From Gastrodia elata (Eukaryota; Streptophyta; Magnoliopsida; Asparagales; Orchidaceae): DNA of 64,000 bases. Of the stretch, positions 1 through 13,100 are shown in pieces. The notes under the pieces were generated by a model. That model was not told the DNA's origin. It made no database searches and worked only from the letters and a program-made list of their open reading frames with translations. A program made the position numbers and the translations under genes. Where the stretch lies: positions 9,294,501 through 9,358,500 of the forward strand of contig CM028675.1 of assembly GCA_016760335.1 (NCBI GenBank). The letters run 5' to 3'. How positions within the stretch are numbered: the first letter of the stretch is position 1; each line of letters starts with the position of its first letter.

Positions 1-1974
1 CATTTTTATTAACTACATAAATTCTATAGTTGTAAACTTGGTTGGTGCCAAAATCTGCCCAATTTAATTCAAATTCAATTTCTACAAATTTCTTATAAAA
101 TTTTCTGCTTCACTTTAAGAGTTCGTCACAAGCATGTGTTGAACCTGCAATTTCTCTGTAGCAGATTAATGGAGGATGGAAGCTTAAGTGTACTTTAATA
201 ATAATTTTTTTTTTGAGACATCTTTTTAATTACTAGTAATTATGTTTGTAAGGAATTCAGAATTTATGGCAGTAGTTGTAGTCAATTGTGGATTCTTGAA
301 TCAAAAAGCTGTTTTATTTGCATATAAGGATTTTCATTAATACCTTGATTTTCTTCAATTTTATCAATGGCACGAATTTGGTTCTAATGTGTTAAATACA
401 AATAGTTTGATGATATTTAAATTTCATACAAGATAATCATTGGAAATGCTTTTATTTTTATCATTCTTTATTTTGCAGCAGCATATGATTTTTTTTTCTT
501 TCTTGCTAACCAATAGCATGTTTGTTTCATATTTCAAGTTGATTAACTTATGAGATTCCGACATGGCTGTTTTCCTGAATTCTCTAATTGCTTCAGTTAA
601 TTGTGCTTTATTTTTTTTTGACTTTGGCTAGATCTTATTAAATAGCTTAATTGATATAATATTTGAATGAAATGATTAGTCTTTCTCTTTTGTTACAAAT
701 TAAGTCTCAAGTTTATTTAACCAGCATTATGTAAATAAAGAGTTGAGTGTATTAGCTATAATATTTAGCATAGGTATGTCAATTCAATTGATAATACATC
801 TTGTTGCTGGATAATGTGACCTTGAGTGATCTCAACATGTTGCTGCATTTTGACAAAATATTCATTTCGTTATGGTGATATTACTATGGAGGCTCATTAA
901 TTTAAGTGGCTACAAAAATATTCTTCCTTCTCAAAGACTTGTTCGCATTTCTTGGTTAAGTTTGTTTTAAGCATCATGAGTGATTTTATTAAAATAATTG
1001 TTAGTTTATTTTGAGCACATTTTTTTGTGCTTGATCATTTGGTTATATTGATAAAGAAGCATCACGTGTAGCATATGGCAAGCTTGCTCAAATTTTGTTT
1101 GCATTTGGAATAATAGTAGTGAATTGTGAACTTCTAAAATTAATATGAAGACTTTCAAAAGCTTAACTGCGCTGTACAGAACCAACAGTTAATTAGTATC
1201 CAGCTTTTTCATGAACTCAGTCAATATCATGTTATTTTTTATATACACATTGCAACTCTTAAACTAACATATTGTTGAGCTTTAAACAGGAATGATATGG
1301 ATTCTAAACTAGTATATTAGGTGTAAGGTGTGAATACTAGCAAAGCTACTTATTCAATTAAGAGTGTGTATCTCCAAAAACATTCTAGTTGTTTAATATA
1401 GCTACAAAATGATCATGAATGCTTTTAAATTTAAATGAATCTCAAAAGAATTTATGAAGTATTTAGTTATGATTCTTCAGATTTTTATATCAATTCAATT
1501 GTAAGGGTAAATGCTAAAGGGAAAAATAAACAATTTTGTTGTTATCATATGAGTACCTATATAAGTAATATCTATGCTTGTTATCAAATTTCTCTTACAT
1601 TTCAAATGCATAAATATTTCTATAATGTCGTGATTACAATTTGGATGGCCTATGAGTAGGCAACCATTGTGATTGTGTCTCAAACCTTTCTTGTTGCTTT
1701 ATTATTTCAAAATCTATAGTAATTCAACTTAAATCTGCTTATGCTAACTACAAATATTGTAATAGAAGTTGTGTCAAAATTATAATCTTAAACAAATAAC
1801 ACAAACTAGATAATATTAGTTGTGAGTTGAATAAGAAATAATATTGTAAAGAGTTTAGTAATTAAGTTTGTATACTCAATTGCACTTTTTCTTCTTTTGC
1901 AAGATATTCAAGTTTAAGCTTTATAAAATGATATTAATCTCATATCATGCCTTCTTAAACTCCTTTAATCTTCT
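1..1974. other. AT-rich stretch without recognised gene
   Basis: I see only AT-rich sequence with short poly-T tracts. The small open frames here (about 60-75 codons near 1435-1683, overlapping on both strands) have no recognisable motif and no splice or codon pattern suggesting a gene. Confidence 0.6.
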
Positions 1975-4017
1975 ATATTTCATCCTCAACCTTCTTAATA
2001 ACCTTAGTTAGGATGTATGTCTGAGTGATACTCTTATTATCTAAAAGCCTTAATTCCTAATAATAGGATTAGATCTTAGGTTAGAATTCATCTAATGGGT
2101 AAAGTGGGTTACTCATTAAGGTGAAACCTTGATCTTATTAGTTTATTAGATTTTTCTTAGTTTATTAATTGATTATTTGATCTTTTAACAGTATAATTAA
2201 GAATCTATCCTATTGAACTTGACTTAATTCAATAGGATTTGCCTTAATATTTAACTTGTGAGATGGAATTAAGCCCTAGTCCTTAGGAAAACCAAATGAT
2301 TAAGTAATTAAACTTCATTCTTTGGAGTTTGATTCTTAATTCTTTAAATCTTGATTTGGCTAATTAAGATTTATTTGGGATTTATAAAATAATAACTTAG
2401 GACGATTGATTTATTTATTTAACCTTGTAGGCGACTTGAATTTATTTATAATTAGGACGTAGCTAATTCTAATTATGTTCAACATGTAGGTTCGTGATTC
2501 TAAGTTACAGACAGTGTAGGAATTGTTGATCCTGAATCTTATATAACTTAGAGTAGATAGAACGATTAAATTAGAAAATATGTGATATCACAAAGTTTGT
2601 ATAGTGCTATTTATAAATTCTTTGATTTGAAAATGCTATGCTTTTCCTTGTCATTTGAACCTTTTTATACCTTTGGACATACTTAAATACTTGGAACATA
2701 CTTTATATTATACTTTGAATTTCATTCACATTTCATATGCATAATCTTAAAAGAAATATTAATAAACAACATTATACTTGTGATTTATATTTTACTTAAT
2801 CTACCACTGAGTATGACTTTACTTTAGGATTGCTTTTGCCTAGGGAATTTTCCCTATGGTACTTTACTTTGGCATTGGGATGTTTCTCCTATTTGTCCTT
2901 TAGATACTTTGTGGATTTACTTTAGGATCTAGGATGTTTCTCCTATATGCCTCTTTTGGTGGAACTTTACTTTAATCTGGGATGTTTCTCCTGGATTATC
3001 AGATGGACTTTACTTTTTGACAGACTAAGTAAGAGTATCTCACACGTACAATACTTAAATCTACATTACTTACATTTACATTTCAAATATTTTACAGTTA
3101 CCTTACATACTTTCTTTACATTTCAGACTTACTTTACTTTACCGTTTCAGTACACTTTTCTTTCTTTCATATTTTTTTCATTTTCTACAGTTCCTTTACA
3201 TTTCAGAACTTTTTGTATGTCAGCCGTTTTACTTACTTGAAAGCATGTTAGGATGCTAGTCTTATACTTTCAGTACAGTACTTTTACTATAACTGGCATG
3301 TTAATTTGATCATATTCTTTAGGACTTTTTCTTTGTACTTAGTAGAATTGCCCTTGTACTTTACTTATATTATTTTGCAGCCTGAGTTGAGGTATGTTTC
3401 TACCTCAATACTTATTCTTCCTTTCTTTGTGCTTTACCGCTATATTATGCTTAATTTAAGTTGTGAGGTCATTAATATAAATTAAAATTCATAACCTTAA
3501 AATGTATTTAGACATGCTATATAACAAGGTTTTTATTTTATTAGCTGGGGCCCTACCATTATAAAATCGATAATGGTAGATTCTGAGCTTTTTGAGGAGA
3601 TAGAGCCTACTGAGGAGCAGATCCAGGAGGAGGTCCAGACTACTGAGGGACCATAGTCTACTGATTAGATTGCTCTTCTTTATTTTTATATTGTGAGGAT
3701 GAGTGACTCTTTTCATTTCAGTTTTCATTAAACTTTAAATGTTTGTAATAATACAGAACTATTTGTACTTTACTTTCCTGCATTGTATATATTCTGAGCT
3801 GGATGTCTTTATTTTATAGTATGGATGTTTACTTCAGTTGCTACTTTTCTTCCGCACTCTGATGCACATTAAGTGATTGTTAATCTTTACCTTATTTAGA
3901 AAAGTACCTCTTTTCCTTAAGATTGGATTGGAGTCTTAAATTCCAACCTTATATAAGTTTGAGATGTGCTTAGTGACGACCACTCCTTAAGCTTTATGAT
4001 TAGAAGGGGCAGCCGCC
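1975..4017 (+). mobile_element. 3' part of a long gypsy-type LTR, + orientation
   Basis: This segment is related to 49590-51389 (same orientation) and to 52900-54960 (reverse complement). Shared landmarks are a GGGGCC..ACCATTAT block near 3547, a stretch encoding Glu-rich residues after it, and a terminal GCCGCCACA at about 4009-4017. In the copy ending at 52900 the equivalent GCCACA terminus is followed by a tRNA-Met primer binding site, which identifies this end as an LTR 3' end. Here no primer binding site follows. Instead the sequence runs into an LTR piece of opposite orientation. The left limit is approximate. Seen: repeat relationship and terminus. Inferred: LTR identity. Confidence 0.55.
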
Positions 4018-7000
4018 ACAGGGTAACCCAATTTATCTAATAAATGAACAATAACCTAAGATCTAGTCCTAGTCTCAGGAAGGGTCCTCAAGGTGTAGTA
4101 TTCAGGACTTAGAAGAATTCAGGAATCTGACCTAATGGTTGATTTCACTTCTCTTAAATGTCACTAATACGATTATAATATTAGTTTTAATGTTTTGGAA
4201 TGTATGGGTGCTTATTTCAAACTTAGGGCAAAATAACTATTTTGCCCATACTTTAAGGATCTAAAAGTCAACTTTTGATTTATAAATCCAAATTGAAGTT
4301 TCTTGATTCCAAATGATTTCTTACTGTCTAACTTGAAGATGGATAGTAAGTACGCCCAAGTTGGACCTCAAATGGTCAATATATGACCAAAATGAGGTCA
4401 GGGGTATTTTGGTCATTTTTCTTAATTTCTAGGGTTTAGATCTTAAATTTTATTTTAATTTATTGGTGATATTGAAATTTTAAACTAGTTAACATCTTGA
4501 ATTTTTGGATTTGGAGTTGATTTGACCAAGTTATGGTCATTTGAATTCTAAGGGCAATTTGGTCATTATTCACTAAAGTCAACTCTGAATTATAAGGTTG
4601 ACTTTTTATCCTGGTGCCCAAATGGGAAAACTAATACTACTACAGTGATGAAGCTTCTCTCCTGAGCATTTTAAGACTCATATTGACTATATTTGGTCAA
4701 CTAGGTCAAAAGTTATGGGGTCCTAAAGAGGTCTTAAAATGTTACATCATTATGCGTACCCCGAAATTAATTTTTATATTACGTCATTTGATTCTATTTA
4801 TTTTTCTGAGTATTTTGAGACATATATTAACTATGTTTGGATTATCTTATAAAAAGTTATTAAACTCTTAAGATTTATTATTCAAAAATACAATTTGTAT
4901 TATTTTACTGTTCATTTATTCAAATTTAATTATTTTACTATTCATCCCTAAAATTATCTATATAAATTTTGAAATTATTAATTCTTATTAATCTGAAATT
5001 AATTAGGGCTTAATTATCAATTAGCATTTAATTAATCCTATAATTAATTAATTTAAATATATAATATTATTATTTTATTGTTGAAAAGTAATTAAGTCTA
5101 ATTATTATTTAGTTAACCTTAATTATCTGCTAATATCTATTTAAGAATAATTAATTATAGTTTTACTGTTTAATAATAATTAATTACTGTTAAGATTTAA
5201 TTAATACTAAAATAATCCTGATTATTAATTATAGTTAATTAATTACAAAGTTACTATTTAAAAGTTATTAGCACTAATTACAATTAATCAATAGCTAACT
5301 ATAATTAATTAAGAGTTAACAGTAACTAATTAAATTAATTAACTTACAATGGGCCTCACATATGACACGTGGCAGCGCCTGATTGGGCGCTGCACTGCGT
5401 GTGGGCCCCACGGTACACGTGGCATGTTCGGTGGTTGCCACGTGGCACTGTGGGTCCCACAGAGGAGCCGAAGAGCCTCGGGAGACCGGGCAGTGGGTCT
5501 CACTTGACACGTGGCATGCCCAGAGGCTGTTACGTGGCACTGTGGGCCCCACAGAGGGAGCTGAACAGTCGCTCGGGCTCGGGCGATGGCCCCACTTGAC
5601 ACGTGACATGCCAGGATGCTGCCACGTGGCACTGTGGGCCCCACCTAGGTAGCCGAAGAATCGCGGAGGCTCGGTCGGTGGGCCCCACTTGACACGTGGC
5701 TTGCCCAGCGGTTGCCACGTGGCGTAGTGGGCCCCACGGCCGAAGCCGAAGAGGCGCAGCTCTGGCGGTAGGTCCCACGTGACACGTGGCATGCCTGGAG
5801 GCTGCCACGTGGCGCTGCAGGCCCCACATCGCTTACGCAGACCCAGCCGAGTTCGGGTCGAGCTCGGGTCGATCCGGCCCGACCCGGACTTCGTCTCCCT
5901 CGTGGAGGCGTCTCGAGGGCCGGCGCCTAGGGCATGGCTTTTGCCGGCCTTCCCGGCGCCGGACCGCCGTCGCCCGCACGGTTGACGGTAGCCTTTGTCG
6001 GGGCCTACACGACGGCGGGTGGATCTGCGCAGGAGGTGGCCGGAGTCGGCGACAAAATGGAACCCTAGGTCTAGGGTTTCGGCGAACGGGTTCATAACGG
6101 TTTCTACTGTAGCTAAATCCATAAATGCGGTCAATCTAAGTGACGATCGAGTGATCCGATTCGATACATCTTCGATCCATTGCACGGAATAGCATTGTGA
6201 AATGGAACTTACAATAATGGAAGCAAATCGAGGGTGATCTGCGTACTTGTAGGCGAACGTGGACGAGGCACTCAGGGTTCGCGAGCTCTTCTGCGGTCTT
6301 GGACGCGCGCGGGCCGGAAATGCCGAGGTTAGGAGAGTATTAAGGGTGAGAGGGCGGACATGCCGAGGCCAGGGGAGGCGGCGATTGGCCTCGGCTGCGG
6401 CAGCGCGCCGCGTGGAGACCCGAGAGCGGGCCGCGGGGACGAAGACGCGTGGCCGTTCGATCGTCCCGATCGAACGACCCAGATTGCTAGCTCGAGGAGA
6501 CGGCAGGCTGGACGGCGTCATGCGAGTACTAACGGCGCGCGATTTAGACTGATGACGTCGTTAGTTTAATTTAATTATTATTTAATAATTTTAAATTAAT
6601 TAATTTCCTTTTTAATTTAAATAATTAAATTGATTCTAGAAAATTTCCTCACCCCTAGCTAATTGAGGGGTGAGGAACGCAACGGCGATGTCGGATTTCC
6701 AATTCGACGAGTGGTTTGATTCCTCGATTTGCAGGGTATTAAATATTATTAAAATATTCATCGAAATTTCGATGACTTCCGATTAACACGAAAATTTCAC
6801 CCATAGCTAATTTGGGGTCAATGAGCGCAATGACGAAGTCCGTTTTCCAATCCGAGGTCAATTTAGATAGGTCAAATTTTAGGATTTCTGGATTTTTCTA
6901 GAAATTAGGATTCGATCCATTTGACTCTTGATTTGGACTAGGTTTTAGAGAATGACTCCAATTAACCTAATTAGCACTTATGATTAGTCTTAAGACTAAG

Positions 7001-7041
7001 ATTAGTCATAATCGACTAAGGTAACAACCTGGATTGTTACA
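4018..7041 (-). mobile_element. 5' part of a long gypsy-type LTR, minus orientation
   Basis: On the minus strand it begins at 7041 with TGTAACAATCCAGGTTGTTA, a self-complementary LTR-type start like the one at 58988. It continues through a GC-rich block (about 6540-5340) and then AT-rich sequence related to 47690-49520 and 55100-56200. No polypurine tract precedes 7041, so it may come from a solo LTR. It stops at 4017, where the + oriented 3' half of the same LTR type begins. An internal inversion or recombination between opposite copies would explain this. Confidence 0.5.
5366..5811. repeat. Tandem ~92-bp repeat carrying paired G-boxes
   Basis: Eleven CACGTG hexamers occur at 5366, 5416, 5439, 5508, 5600, 5623, 5693, 5716, 5776, 5783 and 5806. 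Four pairs are exactly 23 bp apart (5416/5439, 5600/5623, 5693/5716, 5783/5806). The 5508 site has a TACGTG partner at 5531, also 23 bp away. First members are spaced 92, 92, 93 and 90 bp. Repeats also share GTGGGCCCCAC blocks. CACGTG is the core recognised by plant bHLH and bZIP factors. The array lies inside the minus-oriented LTR piece. Confidence 0.9.
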
Positions 7042-9599
7042 TAGGGCCAGCTCAGTATCATCCTACTTTGAAAGATATAAGAATACTATGAATATATCTA
7101 CACGAGGCTAGTATAGATGCAATGATAATCAAGTAGATGTGCTTGATTTCTCAAAATTTGAGAATTGCCCACTCGAACGATATTCTTATTATTTATTCAT
7201 TTTCGAGATAGAGATATCAATTATTGATGTAGTATGACTTACTTATGACAAGTTTTTTTATTATAATTTTAATTATTGTTTATTATTGATTTATAAAAAA
7301 GTTACGATAATCCTCAAAAGAAGAAAATTATTTCTTCAATCCATATTACTTTGTTTCCCTATATTTTATGACTTTAATTCAATGCTTTTCACTTATATAT
7401 ATAATGTAATTAATAATATCCAAAGTACTTATAGTTTTCTCTAACGGGTGTTCAACCCGGGCATTTTGGTTGTAAATGTTAAGTAAGAATGTCGCCGAAG
7501 AACTGGAATAACACCGAATAAATAATTGCTGCATTTTTACTTCCTTGCTTTCTTCATATATTTTAAATAGAGAAGAAAAGATTACTTTTTTAATTACTGT
7601 TATATCAAAATAAAAATCCTTCATTTATTTTCAAATTAATTGAGCAATTATCTGTGATGCTTATGTTATTATTCTAAATATTAACTACAATCTTCGGCAA
7701 GTCAGGCGACACTACCCCAATCTCTGTACCTCTACTGAGAATCAAAATTGGGGGACATTATATAAGGGACGTCATGCTCCACACAAATCCAATAACCTTG
7801 CATTGGATAGATAGGACTAGAGGTGGCTCATACAGACTCAATAGTTACCCAAAACCCAGGCTCAATAGGTGGCTTCTGAAATCGATTCAGTCTCCTCCAA
7901 ATGTACTTGATATGATATTTTTTAAAGATGTATGTGATTTGAATCCCTTGTTACATATGGTCTAAGTACCAGTAGATATTTAATGGCGCATAATATAAAT
8001 ATACATGAAAGTTTGAGAAAATTGGAAATAAAAGTATTTTGTAATTTGGGTTTAGTATTTGGAAAGAAGGGTTATAGTTCCCATTCATGCAAAACAGATT
8101 GTTAAACAATGATAAATATTTTTAGTTCTTTTGTTTGAAATCCTCATGTCACAAATATATCACATGCAAAAAAAAAAAAAGCACATTTGTGTCAAGAGCA
8201 TTTTTCATACATTTTTTATTTTTTTCTTTGTTGGGCAAAACCAGAACTTAAAAAATTAAGCAAGTCTGTCTGATTATCGTAGTTGGGTTCAATATACTTT
8301 ACATCTCTATGCATAAGATTGGGTATAACTTCTTTATCTTTTGAGATGTAGAACTTGCCTCATCCTCATATGTTTGTACATACCACATATAATTACTAAT
8401 GTATAACCAATACTATATATATTTTTTATCATAAAACATTACATTGAAAGCGACAAAAATTTGGAAGTTTAAGAAAAAAAATGGCAAAGCATGAATAATA
8501 TAAATAAAGCTCAAATTTTAAAGTTATAGTAGCAACAAAAAAAGGAAATAAATACAATAAGCAGTTTCTTGTTACTTTTATATTTGACTTATATTGATGT
8601 ATCACTCATCAAAAGTATCCAAAAATTATATTTGATTTCTTATCAGCTTTTGAAAAAAAATATTTTCATTATTAAAGTATATTTTTGTTATATTAAGTTT
8701 AATTTTATTAATTAAGTTATTTAATAAGCATAAATTCTCTTTCAAGGCTTTTAAAAGTTTCATAAATTGAAAGATTTCTGAATACTTAGAATCAAAATAA
8801 ATTTTTATTCTCATTTGAAGCTTTTCTTAAGCCTTAGACCTTTGAGCTACCCAATGGTTCAAATTGCATCAAATTAATACTTAAGATTATTAAAATAGTC
8901 AAGAATTTTATATTAAAACAATTTAAATAATTTTCTTAAAATTTCTTAATTAAACTATTCTATTACATGCGGATGGAGGATTTGATAGTTTATCGAAAAT
9001 GTGAGACGCTAATGGGCCTCCTTTCTCTCAATTGGGTCGCTATTGTTCTTTCATGTATATAAATTTTTTCTGATAAGGACCTGATCTAGGGTTTGCTTCC
9101 TACTTGTCTCTAGGATGTTCTTTCTCTGGACATTTTCGATCGCATGAAGCCTAAGTGGCTTTCGAAAATGTATCGAAGATGCGAAATTTCATACTATACC
9201 TCTTCAACACCAGGATTGATTTCCCTTAATCGACCTAACAATATAATTTTTTGACAAATCATCAAATTTATATAGATAATCTGTGATCATATATATTTTT
9301 TGGAATTTTTTTTTTATATTGATCATATATATTGTTAGGTAAGCATAATTTTTTTTATTAAAGATTATTATAGTTATTTGTTTTATTTTTAGAACATATC
9401 AATTAATTATATTGACTAATTAATTAAAATAAATATTTCATACTAATTAATCATTTAAATACAACAGTGTTAATTATTTATATAATAAAATTAACTAAAT
9501 AATTTTTGTTGAAAATACAAGTCAGATATGGATTTAAGCTTTGTAATTTAATTAGCTAAAGTAAATTAAACTAAACAAATGCAAATGTATACCCTGAAC
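7042..9599. other. AT-rich intergenic stretch, nothing assigned
   Basis: No recognisable protein motif, RNA gene or complete transposon was found. Short open frames (for example 7774-7965 and 8626-8814 minus) show no family resemblance. Confidence 0.55.
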
Positions 9600-9976
9600 C
9601 TAAAATAAAATATGTTATGGAATGCAAATAAGGAGCAGAAATCCTCGAGCGAATATCTTCGGAAGCAAGAAAGCATGCGTGCGTGACACATGACTGCGCG
9701 GCTTCATGGAGTCGAACTGTAGCATAAAAGAAAAAAAGAAAATTCACATGCCTTTTATTTCACAATTCGATTAACTGCAACTTCAACCCTATTGGCCGAG
9801 AGGAGGCCGGACGAGACGGAGAAGGTGGCTGCCGTGACCGTGGCTGCTAGGAGACTCGAAGGGACGCCATCGAGTGGTTTTCTATAATGCTAATGTTTAG
9901 AGAAAAAGCTCTATTGTTTGAAAGGGAGGCGTTCTTTTAGAAAACCTAGGAGGTTTCTTAAACCCTAGCAGGTACC
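9600..9976 (+). promoter_or_regulatory. Likely promoter-proximal region and 5' leader of the RGG gene, with telo-box
   Basis: This is the sequence immediately upstream of the RGG-gene start codon. A telo-box AAACCCTA lies at 9960-9967, ten bases before the ATG; such motifs are common in leaders of plant genes for translation and RNA-binding proteins. GC content rises from about 9620, as expected for a 5' end of a gene. No convincing TATA box was identified and the transcription start is not placed. Confidence 0.45.
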
Positions 9977-10169
9977 ATGGCTCGCCAGGAAAATCCCTTT
10001 GCCCTTCTCGGCGATGACGAGGAAGGTGCTGATGTTTCGGTTCTTCTCGCTAAGCTCGAGGCTATGACGCCTACTCTGCCTCCTCCCGCTTCAGAGCAGA
10101 CTAAACCGTCAAAGCAGAAGGCTGTATCAAATGGTTTTCCATCTAAGTTTCCTGCAATGATTGATCTTG
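9977..10169 (+). CDS. RGG gene exon 1
   Basis: This exon encodes the N-terminal acidic, leucine-containing segment (NPFALLGDDEE). The start is the first ATG in a good context (ACCATGG) and no earlier in-frame ATG fits the family N-terminus. It ends CTTG before GTAAGT (donor 10170), leaving one base of a glycine codon. Intron 1 is 88 bp (10170-10257), ending TTTCCAG. Confidence 0.9.
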
Positions 10170-13100
10170 GTAAGTTCTTTCTTAATTCCTTTATCTTTGT
10201 TTGTTTTTCATCATCTGTTGCCATTTTGTGTGTGCATTCACGTGCCCTTTTTTCCAGGGAAAGGAGAAAGAGGCAGGGGAAGAGGCGGCAGGGGACGGGG
10301 TTCAGGAAGGGGTGGATTTGGAAATGTTGTTGGTGGTGATGCCGTTAATCATGCAGAGCATTTGCATGATAGTGGTTACGATGGTGAATCAAGTGGTGAG
10401 CGCAGCCGTGGGCGTGGTGGTAGAGCTGGATTTGGCCGGGGTTCAGGAAGGGGTGGATTTGGTAATGTTGGTGGTAGTGATGCCAGTGACCAGGCAGAGC
10501 ATTTTCATGATAGTCGTTACAATAATGAGTCAGGTGGTGAGCGCAGCCGTGGATGTGGTGGTAGAGCTGGATTTTCCCGTGGCTCAGGAAGGGCTGGATT
10601 TGGTAATGTTGGTGGTGGTGATGCCATTGATCAGGCAGAGAATTTTTATGATAGTGGTTACAATGTTGAATCAGGTGGTGAGCGCAGCCGCGGGCTTGGT
10701 GGTAGAGCTGGATTTGGCCATGGAAGGGGGCGAGGTTTTGGTCGGTTTGGTAACAGGAATCTGCCCGACTATGGGAACCCTATAGATAACGGAGAAGATG
10801 AGTTACAAGAAATAGGACACTATGTTGAGAGGCAGCCACCGAGGTATGACAGCCGAAATTTTGAGGGTAATCAAGGAGCAGATAGAGAGGAGCGAGAGAG
10901 CCATGAGTTTAGAGGATATGGGGCTGGTCGTGAGAATCGTGGCTTAAGGAGACTGGGAGTTGACACGGGGAACCGGGATTTTAGGGATCAAGAGCTGAAC
11001 GAAAGTAGTTATGGTGGTGATGGGGAGAGCCGTGGATTTAGAGGTGGCGAGAACCGTGGAAGAGGATATGGTGGAAGAGGCCGAAGGGGTGGCCGCGATG
11101 GTGGTGGAGGCGGTGGTGCTAGAAATGAACTAAATGAAGGATGGTATCTATCGGCAACTAAAGAGGTTTCTGCTGATGAAAAGGAGCCAATTTTAAACAA
11201 TACCAATGATAGAGATGCCAGCTTTGGATGGTATGCTTTTTTGTAACAATTTATATTATGATTTGATGTGACACTGATTTTCTCATTTATTTTTACCAAT
11301 AAGGCTAAGAATGAAATGAATGATACTGTGCTAGGCTGGTTTAATGTAATTTCTTTTAGATTTTATGGTCCGTTGTGTTGACTGCTGTTTAAATTTAAGT
11401 TTTAGGTGTTTTGACTTTTTTGCAACAGCATTGTGTTTTTTCTTATTTGGCTTATTAGTCGCAAAATTCTAAATATGTACATTAATAGTTGTTAAACTCA
11501 TGTGATGTGTGAGAACTGAGGTCTAAATCTAGTAAGCACACACATGTGTAAACAAAGGGAATGACTAGTTGTATGGTTTTTAATTTAATATATCATAACA
11601 TTGCACATTCTTATGTGCCCTTCTAGTTCATGTTTCTACTGGAATTTTACTATATGATTGGAGAGTTGAGTTACTTAAATTTTATTCATCTCAAAGTTGT
11701 AGATTCTTTGATTTAGAGAATATCTTGCATTAAATGCATTGTTATTCATGTTTTGCTGGGATTTTTTTTTTGTTCATGGTGATTTGAATTGTTTTTATCA
11801 TAGTAAGAATGCAATTGAGTTGTTCTCAATTTATGGAATCTTTTAAATTACATTACTCTCGTATCAGATGACTTGCATATTTAGGTCATGATTATTATCA
11901 TTTGTAAAAGTGTTTTTTGGATGATACTTCTACTTCCTAGTTACATGAAACATTTGAACTCAGCAGCATATGGAAATGCATTTATTTTATTCATGTACTT
12001 TTACTCTATTACATTTTACATTTAAAAAGATATAAATTAATATGTACATCTAATTTTTATCTGATAGTTTTAACGTATTGTATACAACTAAACAAAGGTA
12101 AATGCATTTTATTTATTTATGTAGTTTTTATGCGATAATGTGCAAATATTTTTAAAAATAATAAGTTTGTATAAATATTTAACTTTGAGTTTTATATCGT
12201 TCTGTAGATATTACAAAGATGCTCATCAAGCATGTTTACTATGAAGTGCTTTTTTTTTTTATTATATATATATATATATATTTTTTTTTCTTTTCTTTTT
12301 GTGTGGCATGTGGGATTTGAACCCATGACATACTGTGTCGATCCCAATATTGGAAATCACTTAATTCAATATTGATATGTCACCACAATACCTAATACTA
12401 GATTAGAAGAAAATTAATCCAAATCATTAAGTATTGTGTTTGGCCAAGGATTTAGAAGAGGGTCTTAAGTTAAGATGGAAGGGGAGTTATGAATGGTATT
12501 TAGGAGTTTGTAAATAAAGATGCAACAAATGGATTTAAGAATGAAAGAAAAATAGAATTGAACATGCAATTTATGAAAGAAGACATGAGTACATGCAATA
12601 GTAATCTAAAACAAATGAATTACTTACATTTACTCCTAGACATGGGATTCTAATTATTTATGAGGAAATTAACATGTGAATTATGGGTTTATATTTTTTC
12701 CCAATTATTCTAAGTCTAGATTTTCTTAAAAATTTCGGCAGAATCTCCTTTGTAAATGGTTAAGGAAACACCTGCAGAAGTACATGCAATACTCACATTC
12801 CAATGGGAGTTACAATTTAAAAGAAAAGATAACCTAAACTATCATACATTCAATCCACTTTAACTCCAATTCTAATATAGAGTTCAATCCTTTTTATAGG
12901 ATTGCTCACTTCCAATTCTACAATAGAGTTCAATCCTTTTTATGGGATTGCTCATTTCCAATTCTAAAAGAAAAATAGAGAGAAGTACATGTGTAACAAT
13001 TGTCTACCCTATGGCTTATTTAATCAAGACATTAAATATTCACAGGAAGATCTGCAAAGACTTAATTAATACACAAATTTTATACATTTGATTCCCATTC

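Noticed and set aside
5316..6521. 401-codon minus-strand open frame
   Set aside because: It is a translation of the GC-rich G-box tandem repeat and LTR sequence; it has no domain, and overlapping frames on both strands are equally open because the region is GC-rich and repetitive.
10201..10785. 194-codon + frame overlapping RGG exon 2
   Set aside because: It is a shadow of the repetitive Gly/Arg exon in another frame; Val/Met-rich composition results from the frame shift.
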